A stretch of 64,000 bases of DNA. Origin: Rhodocyclaceae bacterium. GTDB taxonomy: Bacteria; Pseudomonadota; Gammaproteobacteria; Burkholderiales; Rhodocyclaceae. The translations under genes were made by a program, and so were the position numbers. Position 1 is the stretch's first letter. The number at the start of each line of letters is the position of its first letter. Where the stretch lies: positions 1 to 64,000 of the forward strand of contig JADFDU010000011.1 in NCBI GenBank assembly GCA_018262775.1. The letters are read 5' to 3'. Below, piece after piece: positions 30,447-38,990 of this stretch. The notes under the pieces are model-generated. The model saw nothing but the letters and a program-made list of their open reading frames with translations, did no database searches and was not told the origin of the DNA.

Positions 30447-33400
30447 ATGAAACGATTGGTTCTCTTCGCCGTATTCCCCCTTGCGTTACTCGCAATGCCT
30501 GTTTTCGCTGGCGAAGCGGAGTGGAATGCGCTGATGGATGCAGGCAACACCGCTTATGAGAAGGGCGACTACGAAACTGCCCGGATCCGCTTCGAGGACG
30601 GACGCAGGGAGGCGGAAGCGTCATTTGGACCGGGTCATCCATATGTGGCAAAAAGCTTGAATAACCTGGCACTGCTTTATAACATCCAAGGCCAGTATGC
30701 TCTTGCTGAACCTCTCTACCGGCGCAGCCTAGCCATATGGGAAAAAGTCCTCGGCCCCGAGCACTCCGATGTGGCTCTGGGCCTTAATAACTTGGCAGGA
30801 CTTTATCAAGACCAAGGGCGCTACGCTGAAGCCGAGCCACTCTTTAAACGCAGCCTTGCCATACGAGGAAATACCCTCGGCCCAGAGCATCCTGATGTTG
30901 CCCAGAGCTTGAACAACCTGGCACTGCTTTACAACAAGCAAGGTCAGTACGCAATTGCCGAACCCCTCCACCGGCGCAGCTTGGCCATCATGGAAAAGAC
31001 CTTTGGCGCCGAGCATCCTAATGTGGCGGTGAGCCTGAATAACCTGGCACTACTTTACGACAGGCAAGGCCAGTACGCACTGGCAGAGCCCCTCTACCAG
31101 CGCAGCCTTGCCATACGGGAAAAGTCCCTCGGCCCCGAACATCCCGATGTGGCCGTAAGCCTGAATAATCTGGCGGAGTTATACCGAACCCAGGGCCAGT
31201 ACGTACTGGCAGAGCCACTCTACCAGCGCAGCCTCGCCATAACGGAAAAGGTCTTCGGTCCCGAGCATCCCGATGTGGCCTTGAGGCTTCACAATCTAGC
31301 GGGGTTTTACGTCGAAAAAGGTAAGTACGCACAGGCTGAACCCGCCTACCGGCGCAGTCTAGCCATATGGGAAAAAGCCCTCGGTTCCGAGCATCCACGT
31401 GTTGCCTTGAGCCTGAACAGCCTGGCACTGCTTTATAGCAACCAAGGTCAATATGCTCTTGCTGAACCCCTCTACCAGCGCAGCCTTGCCATACGGGAAA
31501 AGTCCCTCGGCCCCGAACATCCCGATGTGGCCGTAAGCCTGAATAATCTGGCGGAGTTATACCGAACCCAGGGCCAGTACGTACTGGCAGAGCCACTCTA
31601 CCAGCGCAGCCTCGCCATAACGGAAAAGGTCTTCGGCCATGAGCATCCCGATGTGGCTGTGAGCCTGAACAACCTGGCACTGCTTTATAGCAACCAAGGT
31701 CAATATGCTCTTGCTGAACCCCTCTACCGGCGCAGCCTTGCCATACGGGAAAAGTCCCTCGGCTCCGAGCATCCCGATGTGGCCAATAGTCTGATCAACC
31801 TAGCGGAGAATTACCGCGACCAGGGTCAGAACGCGCAGGCCGAGCCGTTCCTCAAACGCAGCCTTGCCATCATGGAGAAGTCCCTTGGCCCCGAGCATCC
31901 TAATGTGGGGGTGAGCCTGAACAGCCTGGCACTGCTTTATAGCAACCAAGGCCAGTATGCTCTTGCCGAGCCACTCTTCAATCGCAGCTTGGCCATAGGG
32001 GAAAAAGCCCTCGGACCCGAACATCCCAATGTGGCTACAAGCCTGAACAACCTCGCAGATCTCTACCGTAATCAAGGCCAGTATGCTCTTGCCGAGCCAC
32101 TCTTCAATCGCAGCTTGGCCATAGGGGAAAAAGCCCTCGGACCCGAACATCCCAATGTGGCTACAAGCCTGAACAACCTCGCAGATCTCTACCGTAATCA
32201 AGGCCAGTATGCTCTTGCCGAGCCACTCTTCAATCGCAGCTTGGCCATAGGGGAAAAAGCCCTCGGACCCGAACATCCCGCTGTGGCCACGAGCCTGAAC
32301 AACCTGGCGTGGGTGTACCACGATCAAGGCCGTCACGCCGACGTACTCCCACCTCTACGCCACGCCATTCGTATCTACACCACCCGCTTCAGTTTGAAAG
32401 ATGAGTCTGCTCAACGAGGTCTTCGCGCCGAGCAGCACACCGTGGCCGATAAGTTTGAAGGCCATGTTGGCCTGCTGTTAGATGCCGGTGTTGCTGCCGG
32501 CCCGCCGGGAGCGGTGGCGGCCGAAACCTTCGAAGTGGCGCAATGGGCGCGCGCCAGCAATACGGCCGAGCAGGTCGTCAAGATGGCGGCACGCCATGCC
32601 GCCGGCTCGGATGCGCTGGCCAAAGTCGCGCGCGAAAAGCAGGACCTACACGCTTACCTGGAGAAACTCGAAGCCGACCGCTTGGCCGAAGTCTCCAAGC
32701 CAACTGCCGAGCGCAATGCGGAGCGCGGCCGGCAACTCAAGTTGGCCGAAGCGGATACCAAGGACAAGTTAAGTACGCTCGATGCGCGCATCGCCAAGGA
32801 GTTCCCTCGCTACGGCGAACTCACCCAGCCGCGGCCGCTCAGCGTGGAGGCTGCACAGAAGCTGCTCGGCGACGAAGAAGCGCTGCTGCTGTGGCTGGTA
32901 ATCAAAGATCGAGGCTACCTTTGGGTGCTGCGGCGGGACAAGGTGCTGTTCAAGCGCATCGAACTCAATCGCGCCGAACTGGATACTGCCGTGCGTACCC
33001 TACGCTTGCGGCTAGACCTGGGCGCCAGCAACAGGCCCGATCTGCTCCTTGCCCAACCGTTCGATGCCGTGCGAGCCCACGAGCTCTACCGAAAACTCTT
33101 CAGCTCAGCCGAGGCGTTGCTCGGGGATGTAAAGCATCTTATCCTCGTGCCCGACGGTGCGCTCCAAAGCCTGCCGCCGGCAGTGCTGGTGAGCGAGGCG
33201 CCCAAGACGCCGGTCGTCCACAGCGAAGTGGCTTGGCTCATCAATAAATACGCCCTCACGGTGCTGCCCTCGGTGAGCAGCTTGCGCGCCCTGCGCGTCT
33301 TTGAACGGAGCGCTGCGGCAGGAGAACCCATGATCGGCTTCGGCGATCCAGTGCTCGAAGGCACGCGCTCCACAGTACAAGGGCAGGCGCGGAGCCGAAT

Positions 33401-34046
33401 GGTGCCGGCCGGCATTATCTCGCGCGGGCTGGTAGCCGACCCGAAGGAGGTTAGACGCATGGAACCGCTGCCCGACACGGCGGACGAGCTCAAGCGCATT
33501 GCAGTGGCGCTCAAGGCGCCTCCCAAAGCCCTATACCTTGGTGCACAGGCCACCGAAAGCAAGGTCAAGCAGATCGACCTTGCCCGCGCGCGGGTGCTCG
33601 CCTTTGCCACCCATGGTCTGATGGCAGAGGAGTTCAGGGGCATGGCCGAGCCGGCGCTGGTGCTCACTCCACCGCAGCAAGCGAGCGAAGTGGACGATGG
33701 CTTGCTCACCGCCAGCGAGATATCCCAGTTGAAGCTCAATGCAGACTGGGTGGTGCTCTCCGCCTGCAACACGGCAGCCTCGGACGGCAAGCCTGGGGCT
33801 GAGGGCCTCTCCGGCTTGGCTCGCGCCTTCTTCTACGCCGGCGCGCGTGCCCTCATGGTGTCGCACTGGGCGGTGGAGACAAATGCCTCGGCGGCGCTCA
33901 CCACCGGCGTTTTCGATCAGTCGGGAAAGGGCCAGTCCAAGGCCGAGGCGCTGCGCCAGTCAATGTTTGCCCTTATGCGGCGCGGCGACATACCGCACGC
34001 CCACCATCCGGCCATGTGGGCACCGTTTATTGTGGTGGGGGAGTAA
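30447..34046 (+). CDS. secreted TPR-CHAT (caspase-like) protein
   Basis: A 1199-residue protein. A signal peptide (cleavage after PVFA, about residue 21) is followed by fourteen kinesin-light-chain-type TPRs of exactly 42 residues (G-P-E-H-P-x-V-A...LNNLA-x-LY...QGQYA-x-AEPL). A helical linker leads to a C-terminal CHAT domain with the caspase-type dyad His1056 (FATHG) and Cys1107 (LSACNTA). The TPRs should bind a partner that gates the protease. Some DNA repeats are identical: two tandem 126-bp copies at 31953-32204, and a stretch from 31089 recurs 378 bp later, so repeat number is probably variable. ATG 30447 was preferred over TTG 30438. Confidence 0.9.
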   Translation: MKRLVLFAVFPLALLAMPVFAGEAEWNALMDAGNTAYEKGDYETARIRFEDGRREAEASFGPGHPYVAKSLNNLALLYNIQGQYALAEPLYRRSLAIWEKVLGPEHSDVALGLNNLAGLYQDQGRYAEAEPLFKRSLAIRGNTLGPEHPDVAQSLNNLALLYNKQGQYAIAEPLHRRSLAIMEKTFGAEHPNVAVSLNNLALLYDRQGQYALAEPLYQRSLAIREKSLGPEHPDVAVSLNNLAELYRTQGQYVLAEPLYQRSLAITEKVFGPEHPDVALRLHNLAGFYVEKGKYAQAEPAYRRSLAIWEKALGSEHPRVALSLNSLALLYSNQGQYALAEPLYQRSLAIREKSLGPEHPDVAVSLNNLAELYRTQGQYVLAEPLYQRSLAITEKVFGHEHPDVAVSLNNLALLYSNQGQYALAEPLYRRSLAIREKSLGSEHPDVANSLINLAENYRDQGQNAQAEPFLKRSLAIMEKSLGPEHPNVGVSLNSLALLYSNQGQYALAEPLFNRSLAIGEKALGPEHPNVATSLNNLADLYRNQGQYALAEPLFNRSLAIGEKALGPEHPNVATSLNNLADLYRNQGQYALAEPLFNRSLAIGEKALGPEHPAVATSLNNLAWVYHDQGRHADVLPPLRHAIRIYTTRFSLKDESAQRGLRAEQHTVADKFEGHVGLLLDAGVAAGPPGAVAAETFEVAQWARASNTAEQVVKMAARHAAGSDALAKVAREKQDLHAYLEKLEADRLAEVSKPTAERNAERGRQLKLAEADTKDKLSTLDARIAKEFPRYGELTQPRPLSVEAAQKLLGDEEALLLWLVIKDRGYLWVLRRDKVLFKRIELNRAELDTAVRTLRLRLDLGASNRPDLLLAQPFDAVRAHELYRKLFSSAEALLGDVKHLILVPDGALQSLPPAVLVSEAPKTPVVHSEVAWLINKYALTVLPSVSSLRALRVFERSAAAGEPMIGFGDPVLEGTRSTVQGQARSRMVPAGIISRGLVADPKEVRRMEPLPDTADELKRIAVALKAPPKALYLGAQATESKVKQIDLARARVLAFATHGLMAEEFRGMAEPALVLTPPQQASEVDDGLLTASEISQLKLNADWVVLSACNTAASDGKPGAEGLSGLARAFFYAGARALMVSHWAVETNASAALTTGVFDQSGKGQSKAEALRQSMFALMRRGDIPHAHHPAMWAPFIVVGE
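31953..32204 (+). repeat. two identical 126-bp tandem repeats in the TPR gene
   Basis: 31953-32078 and 32079-32204 are identical; the next unit from 32205 stays identical for about 75 bases. Each unit is one 42-residue TPR. Identity at silent positions shows a recent duplication or conversion. Confidence 0.85.
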
Positions 34047-34288
34047 AGCGCTCAGTGTTTTTAGTATAGCGACCGTCCACCAGGGACGAGCAGATCACGA
34101 TCATCGTCTCAACATCGGCCGGTTTTTGGTCTTTGTTTTCGATGGCGCCACTCCCGCGGCGCCATCGGTGAGGGATCGGACCATGCGAACCGGACTTCCT
34201 GAAATGTGCAACAGCGCGTTTCTAACAACGGCTTTTTTGGAAGGCGTGTGTTCAATCTATCACTGAATTATTCGCTATAGATACTTGG

Positions 34289-34927
34289 CTATTTAACCCA
34301 AGTCCAATCTGGTGATTGTTCCGTTGCTGCACCAATTATCAGACCTCCCCCGCCAAATACTGACTTTGGAAGCGATCTAATTGCCTCTTCAAAGTTGGCA
34401 AAAGTGTGATCGATGGGTGTCGCTGATTGAGATTTGTTAACTGCATCAGCTACTGACTGCACTACCCTACTGCCTACAATTCCAAGTATCAACTCCCCAA
34501 GATTCATGACATCAAACCCTGCTGCTGACCTGGCTGCGAAAAAAGTCCCGCTCAGGATTGAATTGTCTCGTTCATCATTGAGCTGCCAACTCACCCTTGC
34601 TATCGCGCCTCCTTCATTCCCTCCCAGCACTTGCATATACTTTTCGATATTCACTATTAGCACAGCTCTTTTCGCGTTCTGACTAGTAGCAAATCCACTC
34701 AAGGCACTTACGATCATGGGTTTCAGTGAGGCAGCTTTCTCAGCACTGAAACCACCCATTGCGAATACGCCCGCCCAGTGATTTGCAATACGGCTATCAT
34801 CAATTCTGATATCCAGTACCTGGATATTCCATGCAAGCTCGCTCTTGGGTTTCTCGATCGGGCGCACCTCAGCTACCGAACAAGCACTAAGGAACAACGC
34901 AAACATAATTGTGATTGTAGTTCTCAT
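34289..34927 (-). CDS. putative lipoprotein
   Basis: A 212-residue protein with a lipoprotein signal: MRTT, hydrophobic core, lipobox LSAC, Cys16. The mature part is a mixed alpha/beta domain; a Gly-rich segment (VFGGGGLIIGAA) lies near the end. It is AT-richer than its surroundings. Downstream and convergent is the TPR-CHAT gene, so the three genes protease/CHAT/lipoprotein form a small cluster of envelope proteins. No family recognised. Confidence 0.7.
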   Translation of the reverse strand: MRTTITIMFALFLSACSVAEVRPIEKPKSELAWNIQVLDIRIDDSRIANHWAGVFAMGGFSAEKAASLKPMIVSALSGFATSQNAKRAVLIVNIEKYMQVLGGNEGGAIARVSWQLNDERDNSILSGTFFAARSAAGFDVMNLGELILGIVGSRVVQSVADAVNKSQSATPIDHTFANFEEAIRSLPKSVFGGGGLIIGAATEQSPDWTWVK

Positions 34928-35326
34928 TTTGAATAGGCCCTATCTGGTTGCATGAATATGACATCTCTATTATGCATAGTCAATAGCCTACTTATTAAGC
35001 ATAGAACAGGATAGTCTTAAAAGCGCCCTGAACAATTTCACCAGCAAAGACCTTGCGTTGGCGCAGGCATCTAATCTATACAGCATCGCCAGATCCCCCG
35101 GTGCCACTCGATGTACACTCTGAATCTGTCTAAAGAGGTAGTCATGTCTTCCCTGTGCGATGAACTTCAATTGCTGTCGAGTGACATTTTCGACTGGATC
35201 CGTGCGCAACCAGCAGTGAAAGAAGAGTCATTGACTGATTGGTTCTTGTACGAACAGTCGAAGCGATGCGCGAGCGTTGCGTATAAGACATTCACGCGGG
35301 GCCTGTCCGGGTCGCTATCACTCTTT

Positions 35327-35351
35327 CGCCGTGTCACGGCGACTGACTTTC
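35327..35351 (-). repeat. dispersed 25-bp repeat, copy f
   Basis: Inverted copy: CGCCGTGTCAC then GGCGACTGACTTTC. It lies at the point where the truncated gene loses coding character. Confidence 0.65.
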
Positions 35352-35391
35352 CCCGGCTTGTTGTTGCGTCAGTAATCCGCGCTGCTTCTGG

Positions 35392-35441
35392 ATTCCCGCC
35401 CCCCCTCGCTTCGAGCATGCGGGGACAAGCTCCGCGGGAAT
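35392..35441. repeat. ATTCCC...GGGAAT palindromic element, long form
   Basis: ATTCCCGC and GCGGGAAT bracket an inner part with GCATGCGGGGACAAGC. A related long form lies at 37320-37366, and a short form at 36147-36166. Confidence 0.6.
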
Positions 35442-35473
35442 GACGATTACGGTCGCAAGCAGTTCCTACCCGT

Positions 35474-36124
35474 TCAATTGTCCGCCGCCACAAAGTGCGA
35501 TTGAAACCACTTGGCCGCATGTTCCGCCGCTTGTTCCAGCGTGCCCGGTTCTTCGAAGAGATGGGTTGCCCCCGGCACGATCTCCAGTTTCTTCTCGCAG
35601 CGCAGTAGTTCGTAAGCCTGCTGGTTGAGGTCGATCACGACGTCGTCGTGGCCGCCGACAATGAGCAGGGTGGGGGCGCGGACCAAAGTCAGTGCCTGCG
35701 GGCCGGCGAGGTCGGGGCGGCCGCCGCGCGAGACGACGGCGGCGACGCTGGGGTGCCTGGCCGCCGCCTGCAGGGCCGCGGCGGCGCCGGTGCTGGCGCC
35801 GAAGCAACCGATCTTCATTCCCTGCGTGTCTTCATTGCCTTCCAGCCATTCGAGGACGGCGAGCAGCCGTTGGGTGAGGAGGGCGATGTCGAAGCGCGTT
35901 TCATAGGTCTGGTCTTCGTGCGGGGTGAGCAGGTCGAAGAGCAGGGTGGCGATGCGGTGTGCGTGCAGGACTTCGGCGACGTAGCGGTTGCGCGGGCTGT
36001 GGCGGCTGCTACCGCTGCCGTGGGCGAAGGCGACGACGCCCGATGTGTTTTCGGGCAGGGTCAGCGTGCCGGGGAGGCTGACTTTGGCGGCGGGGATGAG
36101 GACTTCGAGGTGGCGGACGGACAT
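35474..36124 (-). CDS. alpha/beta hydrolase, dienelactone-hydrolase-like
   Basis: A 216-residue hydrolase. The oxyanion-side motif FAHGSGSSRHSPRN, the nucleophile elbow GASTGAAAA (Ser), the Asp in GGHDDVVID and the His in GATHLFEE complete the triad. This form is known as a dienelactone-hydrolase-related family often placed beside phosphoribosyltransferases; the substrate is unknown. The start at 36124 excludes 17 upstream codons that come from a palindromic repeat. It lies 61 bp downstream of the radical-SAM gene, in the same direction. Confidence 0.82.
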   Translation of the reverse strand: MSVRHLEVLIPAAKVSLPGTLTLPENTSGVVAFAHGSGSSRHSPRNRYVAEVLHAHRIATLLFDLLTPHEDQTYETRFDIALLTQRLLAVLEWLEGNEDTQGMKIGCFGASTGAAAALQAAARHPSVAAVVSRGGRPDLAGPQALTLVRAPTLLIVGGHDDVVIDLNQQAYELLRCEKKLEIVPGATHLFEEPGTLEQAAEHAAKWFQSHFVAADN

Positions 36125-36146
36125 GGCGGCATGTTTCTGTTCATGG

Positions 36147-36166
36147 ATTCCCGCTTTCGCGGGAAT
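36147..36166. repeat. ATTCCC-N8-GGGAAT element, short form
   Basis: ATTCCC, eight bases GCTTTCGC, GGGAAT. This matches the layout of the neisserial dRS3 repeat (ATTCCC-N8-GGGAAT). It lies just before the hydrolase start. Confidence 0.6.
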
Positions 36167-36185
36167 GACGGTCAACGGGGGATGA

Positions 36186-37265
36186 CTACACGCCCATGCG
36201 TATGCGCATGGGGATGCGGCGGCGGCCGAACTGGCCTGTGTATTTGCCGAAGCGGCCGGCGACGGGCGTGCCGCAGTGTTCGCAGTGGCCTTCCTCGGTG
36301 AGGTCGTAGGCGAGGATCTGGTGCCAGTCGCGCACGATCAGCGGTTTGCTGCAGCCGGGGCAGTAAGTGGTGCCGCCTTCGGTGTCGTGCACGTTGCCGG
36401 TATAGACGTAGCGGATGCCCTCGGCGAGCGCGATCCTGCGTGCCCGCTGCAGCGTGGCGGCGGGCGTGGCGGGGACGTCGTCGAGCTTGTAGTCGGGGTG
36501 GAAGGCGGTGAAATGGATGGGCACGTCGCGGCCGAGTTCCCTGACGATCCACTTCGACATGGCCTCGATCTCGGCGGCGGAGTCGTTTTTTCCGGGGATC
36601 AGCAGGGTGGTCAGTTCGAACCAGCAGTCTGTTTCGTGCTTGAGGTAGGCCAGCGTCTCGAGCACCGGCTGCAGGTGGGCGCCGGTGAGCTTGTAGTAGA
36701 AATCCTCGCTGAAGGCCTTCAGGTCGACGTTGGCGGCGTCCATCTTGGCGTAGAACTCGCGCCGCGCCTGGTCGTGCATGTAGCCGGCGGTGACGGCCAC
36801 CGTCTGCACGCCGCGTTCGTGGCAGGCGTCGGCGACGTCCATGGCGTACTCGGCGAAGATCACCGGGTCGTTGTAGGTGAAGGCGACGCTCTTGCAGCCA
36901 TTCTCGGCGGCAACGCGGGCGATTTCTTCGGGCGAGGCGGCGTCCATCAGGCTGTCCATGTCCTGCGACTTGGAGATGTCCCAGTTCTGGCAGAACTTGC
37001 AGGCGAGGTTGCAGCCGGCGGTGCCGAAGGAAAAGACGCTGCTGCCGGGGAAGAAGTGGTTGAGCGGTTTTTTCTCGATGGGGTCGACGCAGAAGCCGGA
37101 GCTGCGCCCGTAGGTGGTGAGCACCATGCCGTCGCCGACGCGCTGGCGCACGAAGCAGGCGCCGCGCTGGCCGTCGCGCAGCTTGCAGTCGCGCGGGCAC
37201 AGGTCGCACTGGATGCGGCCGTCGTCGATGAAATGCCACCAGCGGCCGGGGTAGGTGTCTTTCAT
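36186..37265 (-). CDS. amrS: AmmeMemoRadiSam system radical SAM enzyme
   Basis: A 359-residue radical SAM protein related to pyruvate-formate-lyase activases. The cluster motif C-x3-C-x2-C is in GCNLACKFCQNW (about residues 74-84). An N-terminal Cys group (CDLCPRDCKLRDGQRGAC) and a C-terminal zinc-like set (CPGC ... CEHCG) are visible. The N-terminal KDTYPGRWWHF start and the HFTAFHPDYK segment are typical of the AmmeMemoRadiSam family. The three-gene system is conserved in archaea and bacteria, but its reaction is not firmly known. The start at 37265 avoids repeat-derived upstream codons. Confidence 0.93.
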   Translation of the reverse strand: MKDTYPGRWWHFIDDGRIQCDLCPRDCKLRDGQRGACFVRQRVGDGMVLTTYGRSSGFCVDPIEKKPLNHFFPGSSVFSFGTAGCNLACKFCQNWDISKSQDMDSLMDAASPEEIARVAAENGCKSVAFTYNDPVIFAEYAMDVADACHERGVQTVAVTAGYMHDQARREFYAKMDAANVDLKAFSEDFYYKLTGAHLQPVLETLAYLKHETDCWFELTTLLIPGKNDSAAEIEAMSKWIVRELGRDVPIHFTAFHPDYKLDDVPATPAATLQRARRIALAEGIRYVYTGNVHDTEGGTTYCPGCSKPLIVRDWHQILAYDLTEEGHCEHCGTPVAGRFGKYTGQFGRRRIPMRIRMGV

Positions 37266-37319
37266 GCATGTCGTCCCCGTGAAAACGGGGACCCATCGGC
37301 GCTGTAGAGAAGGCATTGG

Positions 37320-37366
37320 ATTCCCGCTCCCCGCTTCAAGCATACGGGGACAAGCTTCGCGGGAAT
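37320..37366. repeat. ATTCCC...GGGAAT palindromic element, long form
   Basis: Between amrS and amrA. It shares with 35392-35441 the inner CGGGGACAAGC part and the outer ATTCCCGC/GCGGGAAT arms. Confidence 0.6.
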
Positions 37367-37398
37367 GGCGGGGGCTTTTGTGGGAATGACAGGATGGC

Positions 37399-37950
37399 TC
37401 ACCGGGCTTCCTTCCACTTCGACACCGTGTAGCGCGACACCGTCACTTCGGCGGCCCAGAAGTTGGGCGGCAGGCCGGCCTTGCGCTTGAGCTGCTGCAT
37501 GAACTGATGCGGATCGGGCAGGCTCTCCCACACCTGCGGCAGGAAGGTGCTGCGGTGGTGGCCGTACCGGAAGACGATGCCGTCCTCGCCGGGGCGCAAC
37601 TGGGCCATGAAGTCGGCCTCGTCGCGGAAGTCCATGGGCGCGGGCGGCGTGAGCAGCGACACCTCGACCGCAGTAAACGCGAATTCATCGAGCACCAGCG
37701 GCTGGAAACGCGGGTCGCGGAAGGCGGCGGCGAGGGCGTTTTCACGCACATCCTGGGCGAGCGGGCGGTGTGCTTCGAGCGAGCCGATGCAGCCGCGCAA
37801 CTGGCCGTGCTGCATCAGCGTGACGAAGGTGGCGCCGGGCTGCTGGAGCAAATCGTGCGTCGCGGCCGACGGCGACGGCTGGCCGAGTCGTTCGCCGATG
37901 GCGGCGCGCGCCAGCTGCAGGAGCGTGTTGCCCAGTTCAGTTCTGCTCAC
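37399..37950 (-). CDS. amrA: AmmeMemoRadiSam system protein A (AMMECR1 domain)
   Basis: A 183-residue AMMECR1-domain protein. The invariant LRGCIGSLEAHRPLAQDV segment and the FRDPRFQPLVLDEF part are diagnostic; PEDGIVFRYG- and STFLPQVWE-type motifs follow. It overlaps the end of amrB by 14 bases, so the two are translated together. Family function unknown. Confidence 0.93.
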   Translation of the reverse strand: MSRTELGNTLLQLARAAIGERLGQPSPSAATHDLLQQPGATFVTLMQHGQLRGCIGSLEAHRPLAQDVRENALAAAFRDPRFQPLVLDEFAFTAVEVSLLTPPAPMDFRDEADFMAQLRPGEDGIVFRYGHHRSTFLPQVWESLPDPHQFMQQLKRKAGLPPNFWAAEVTVSRYTVSKWKEAR

Positions 37951-38752
37951 GGGCGGGTTCCGAGAGGGCGAAGGCGGCGTAACCGACGACGCGGGAGCGG
38001 TCGCCGGCGGTGTCGCCGGAGTTGCGCAGATCGAGCAGTTCGATCTTCATGCCGCGTCGCCTGGCGCTGAGCAGGAGGCCGTTGATCGGCGTGGCGCCGC
38101 AGGCCTGTTCATGATCGAGGGTCGGCTCACAGGCGAGGATCGTGCCGACCGTGCCCCTGTCGATGCCCTGCGCCGCGGCGTACGGGTGGAAATGCGAGAG
38201 GTCCGAGCTGATGAGGATGAGCGTTTCCGGCCCGCCCCAGAGCAGATCGAGCACTTCGGCGACCTGGGCGGGCGTGGCCGCGCCGACGGCGAAGGGCAGC
38301 AGGGTGAAGTCGTCGAGCACGCTCTGCAGGAAGGGCACCTGCACTTCGAGCGAGTGCTCCAGGTTGTGCGCCACGTCGCTGGCGGTGACCTGCGGCAGCT
38401 TCAGGGCGGCGGCGGCGCCTTCGGCATCGATGCGCACGCTGCCGAGCGGCGTGGCGTAGGCCTCGGCAACGGGCAGGGCGAGACCGCGGATCGGCACGCG
38501 GTGCGCCGGGCCGAGCAGCACCACGCGGCTAATCGTCGCGCGTACCGGCGCCAGCCGGGCGTAGGCGCGGGCGGCGACCGCACCGGAGTAGATGTAGCCG
38601 GCGTGCGGCACGATCAGTACCTTGGGCGCTGGGGCCTGCCGGGCCGGGACGGCCGCGAGATAGTCGCGGATCTCGCGCGCGAGCACGGCCTCGTCGTCCG
38701 GGTAGAACATGCCGGCGACGGCGGGCGGGCGAATATGCATGGAAGCGTTCAT
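37937..38752 (-). CDS. amrB: AmmeMemoRadiSam system protein B (MEMO1 family)
   Basis: A 271-residue MEMO1-family protein, with a fold related to class III nonheme iron dioxygenases. Typical start RPPAVAGMFYPDD, VPHAGYIYSG, LLGPAHRVPIRG, HNLEHSLEVQVPFLQ and ILISSDLSHFHPY are present, so the putative metal ligands (His in PHAGY, His in HSLEV region, His in DLSHF) are intact. First gene of amrB-amrA-amrS-hydrolase, divergent from rnfB. Confidence 0.94.
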   Translation of the reverse strand: MNASMHIRPPAVAGMFYPDDEAVLAREIRDYLAAVPARQAPAPKVLIVPHAGYIYSGAVAARAYARLAPVRATISRVVLLGPAHRVPIRGLALPVAEAYATPLGSVRIDAEGAAAALKLPQVTASDVAHNLEHSLEVQVPFLQSVLDDFTLLPFAVGAATPAQVAEVLDLLWGGPETLILISSDLSHFHPYAAAQGIDRGTVGTILACEPTLDHEQACGATPINGLLLSARRRGMKIELLDLRNSGDTAGDRSRVVGYAAFALSEPAREQN

Positions 38753-38955
38753 ATGTTAGTCAGGTTGGGTGAATGCCGGCGGAATCAAGCGCCTTCTTTA
38801 ATTATAGGTAGCCACCTCGAATTTCGCGCCGGCAATGCTGCGGCGCAGAACCGTTTTCCTTCCGCCATGGGAAACGCCATTGCGTGATACGAGATATCAG
38901 GCTAACTCTAGGTCATGTATAAGGAAAACTTTGGGTTGTCATATATAAGACTTGC

Positions 38956-38984
38956 TTGTTGCGGCGCGGCACAGTTCCTATACT
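38956..38984 (+). promoter_or_regulatory. candidate sigma70 promoter of the rnf-nifJ operon
   Basis: TTGTTG (38956) and TATACT (38979) with a 17-bp spacer, about 250 bp before rnfB. The region around is the most AT-rich part of the 488-bp spacer between amrB and rnfB. Confidence 0.55.
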
Positions 38985-38990
38985 TCTTTT

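Larger units (their letters stand above)
35144..35443 (+). pseudogene. truncated hypothetical gene, end replaced by repeats
   Basis: The first about 52 codons (MSSLCDELQLLSSDIFDWIR ... LTDWFLYEQSKR) look like the start of a real, soluble protein. From about 35300 on, the frame runs through copy f of the 25-bp repeat and then a palindromic element (35392-35441), giving a low-complexity end. So the gene was probably cut off by insertion or deletion at the repeat. The family of the N-terminal part is not known to me. Confidence 0.5.

Noticed and set aside
30640-32300. Regular 126-bp repeats as a possible CRISPR array
   Set aside because: They are contiguous, coding and in frame, each giving a 42-residue TPR; no spacers exist. 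No CRISPR array was seen anywhere in the window.
35625-37307. Long plus-strand frames opposite the hydrolase and amrS genes
   Set aside because: They mirror well-conserved minus-strand genes and show only composition-driven sequence.
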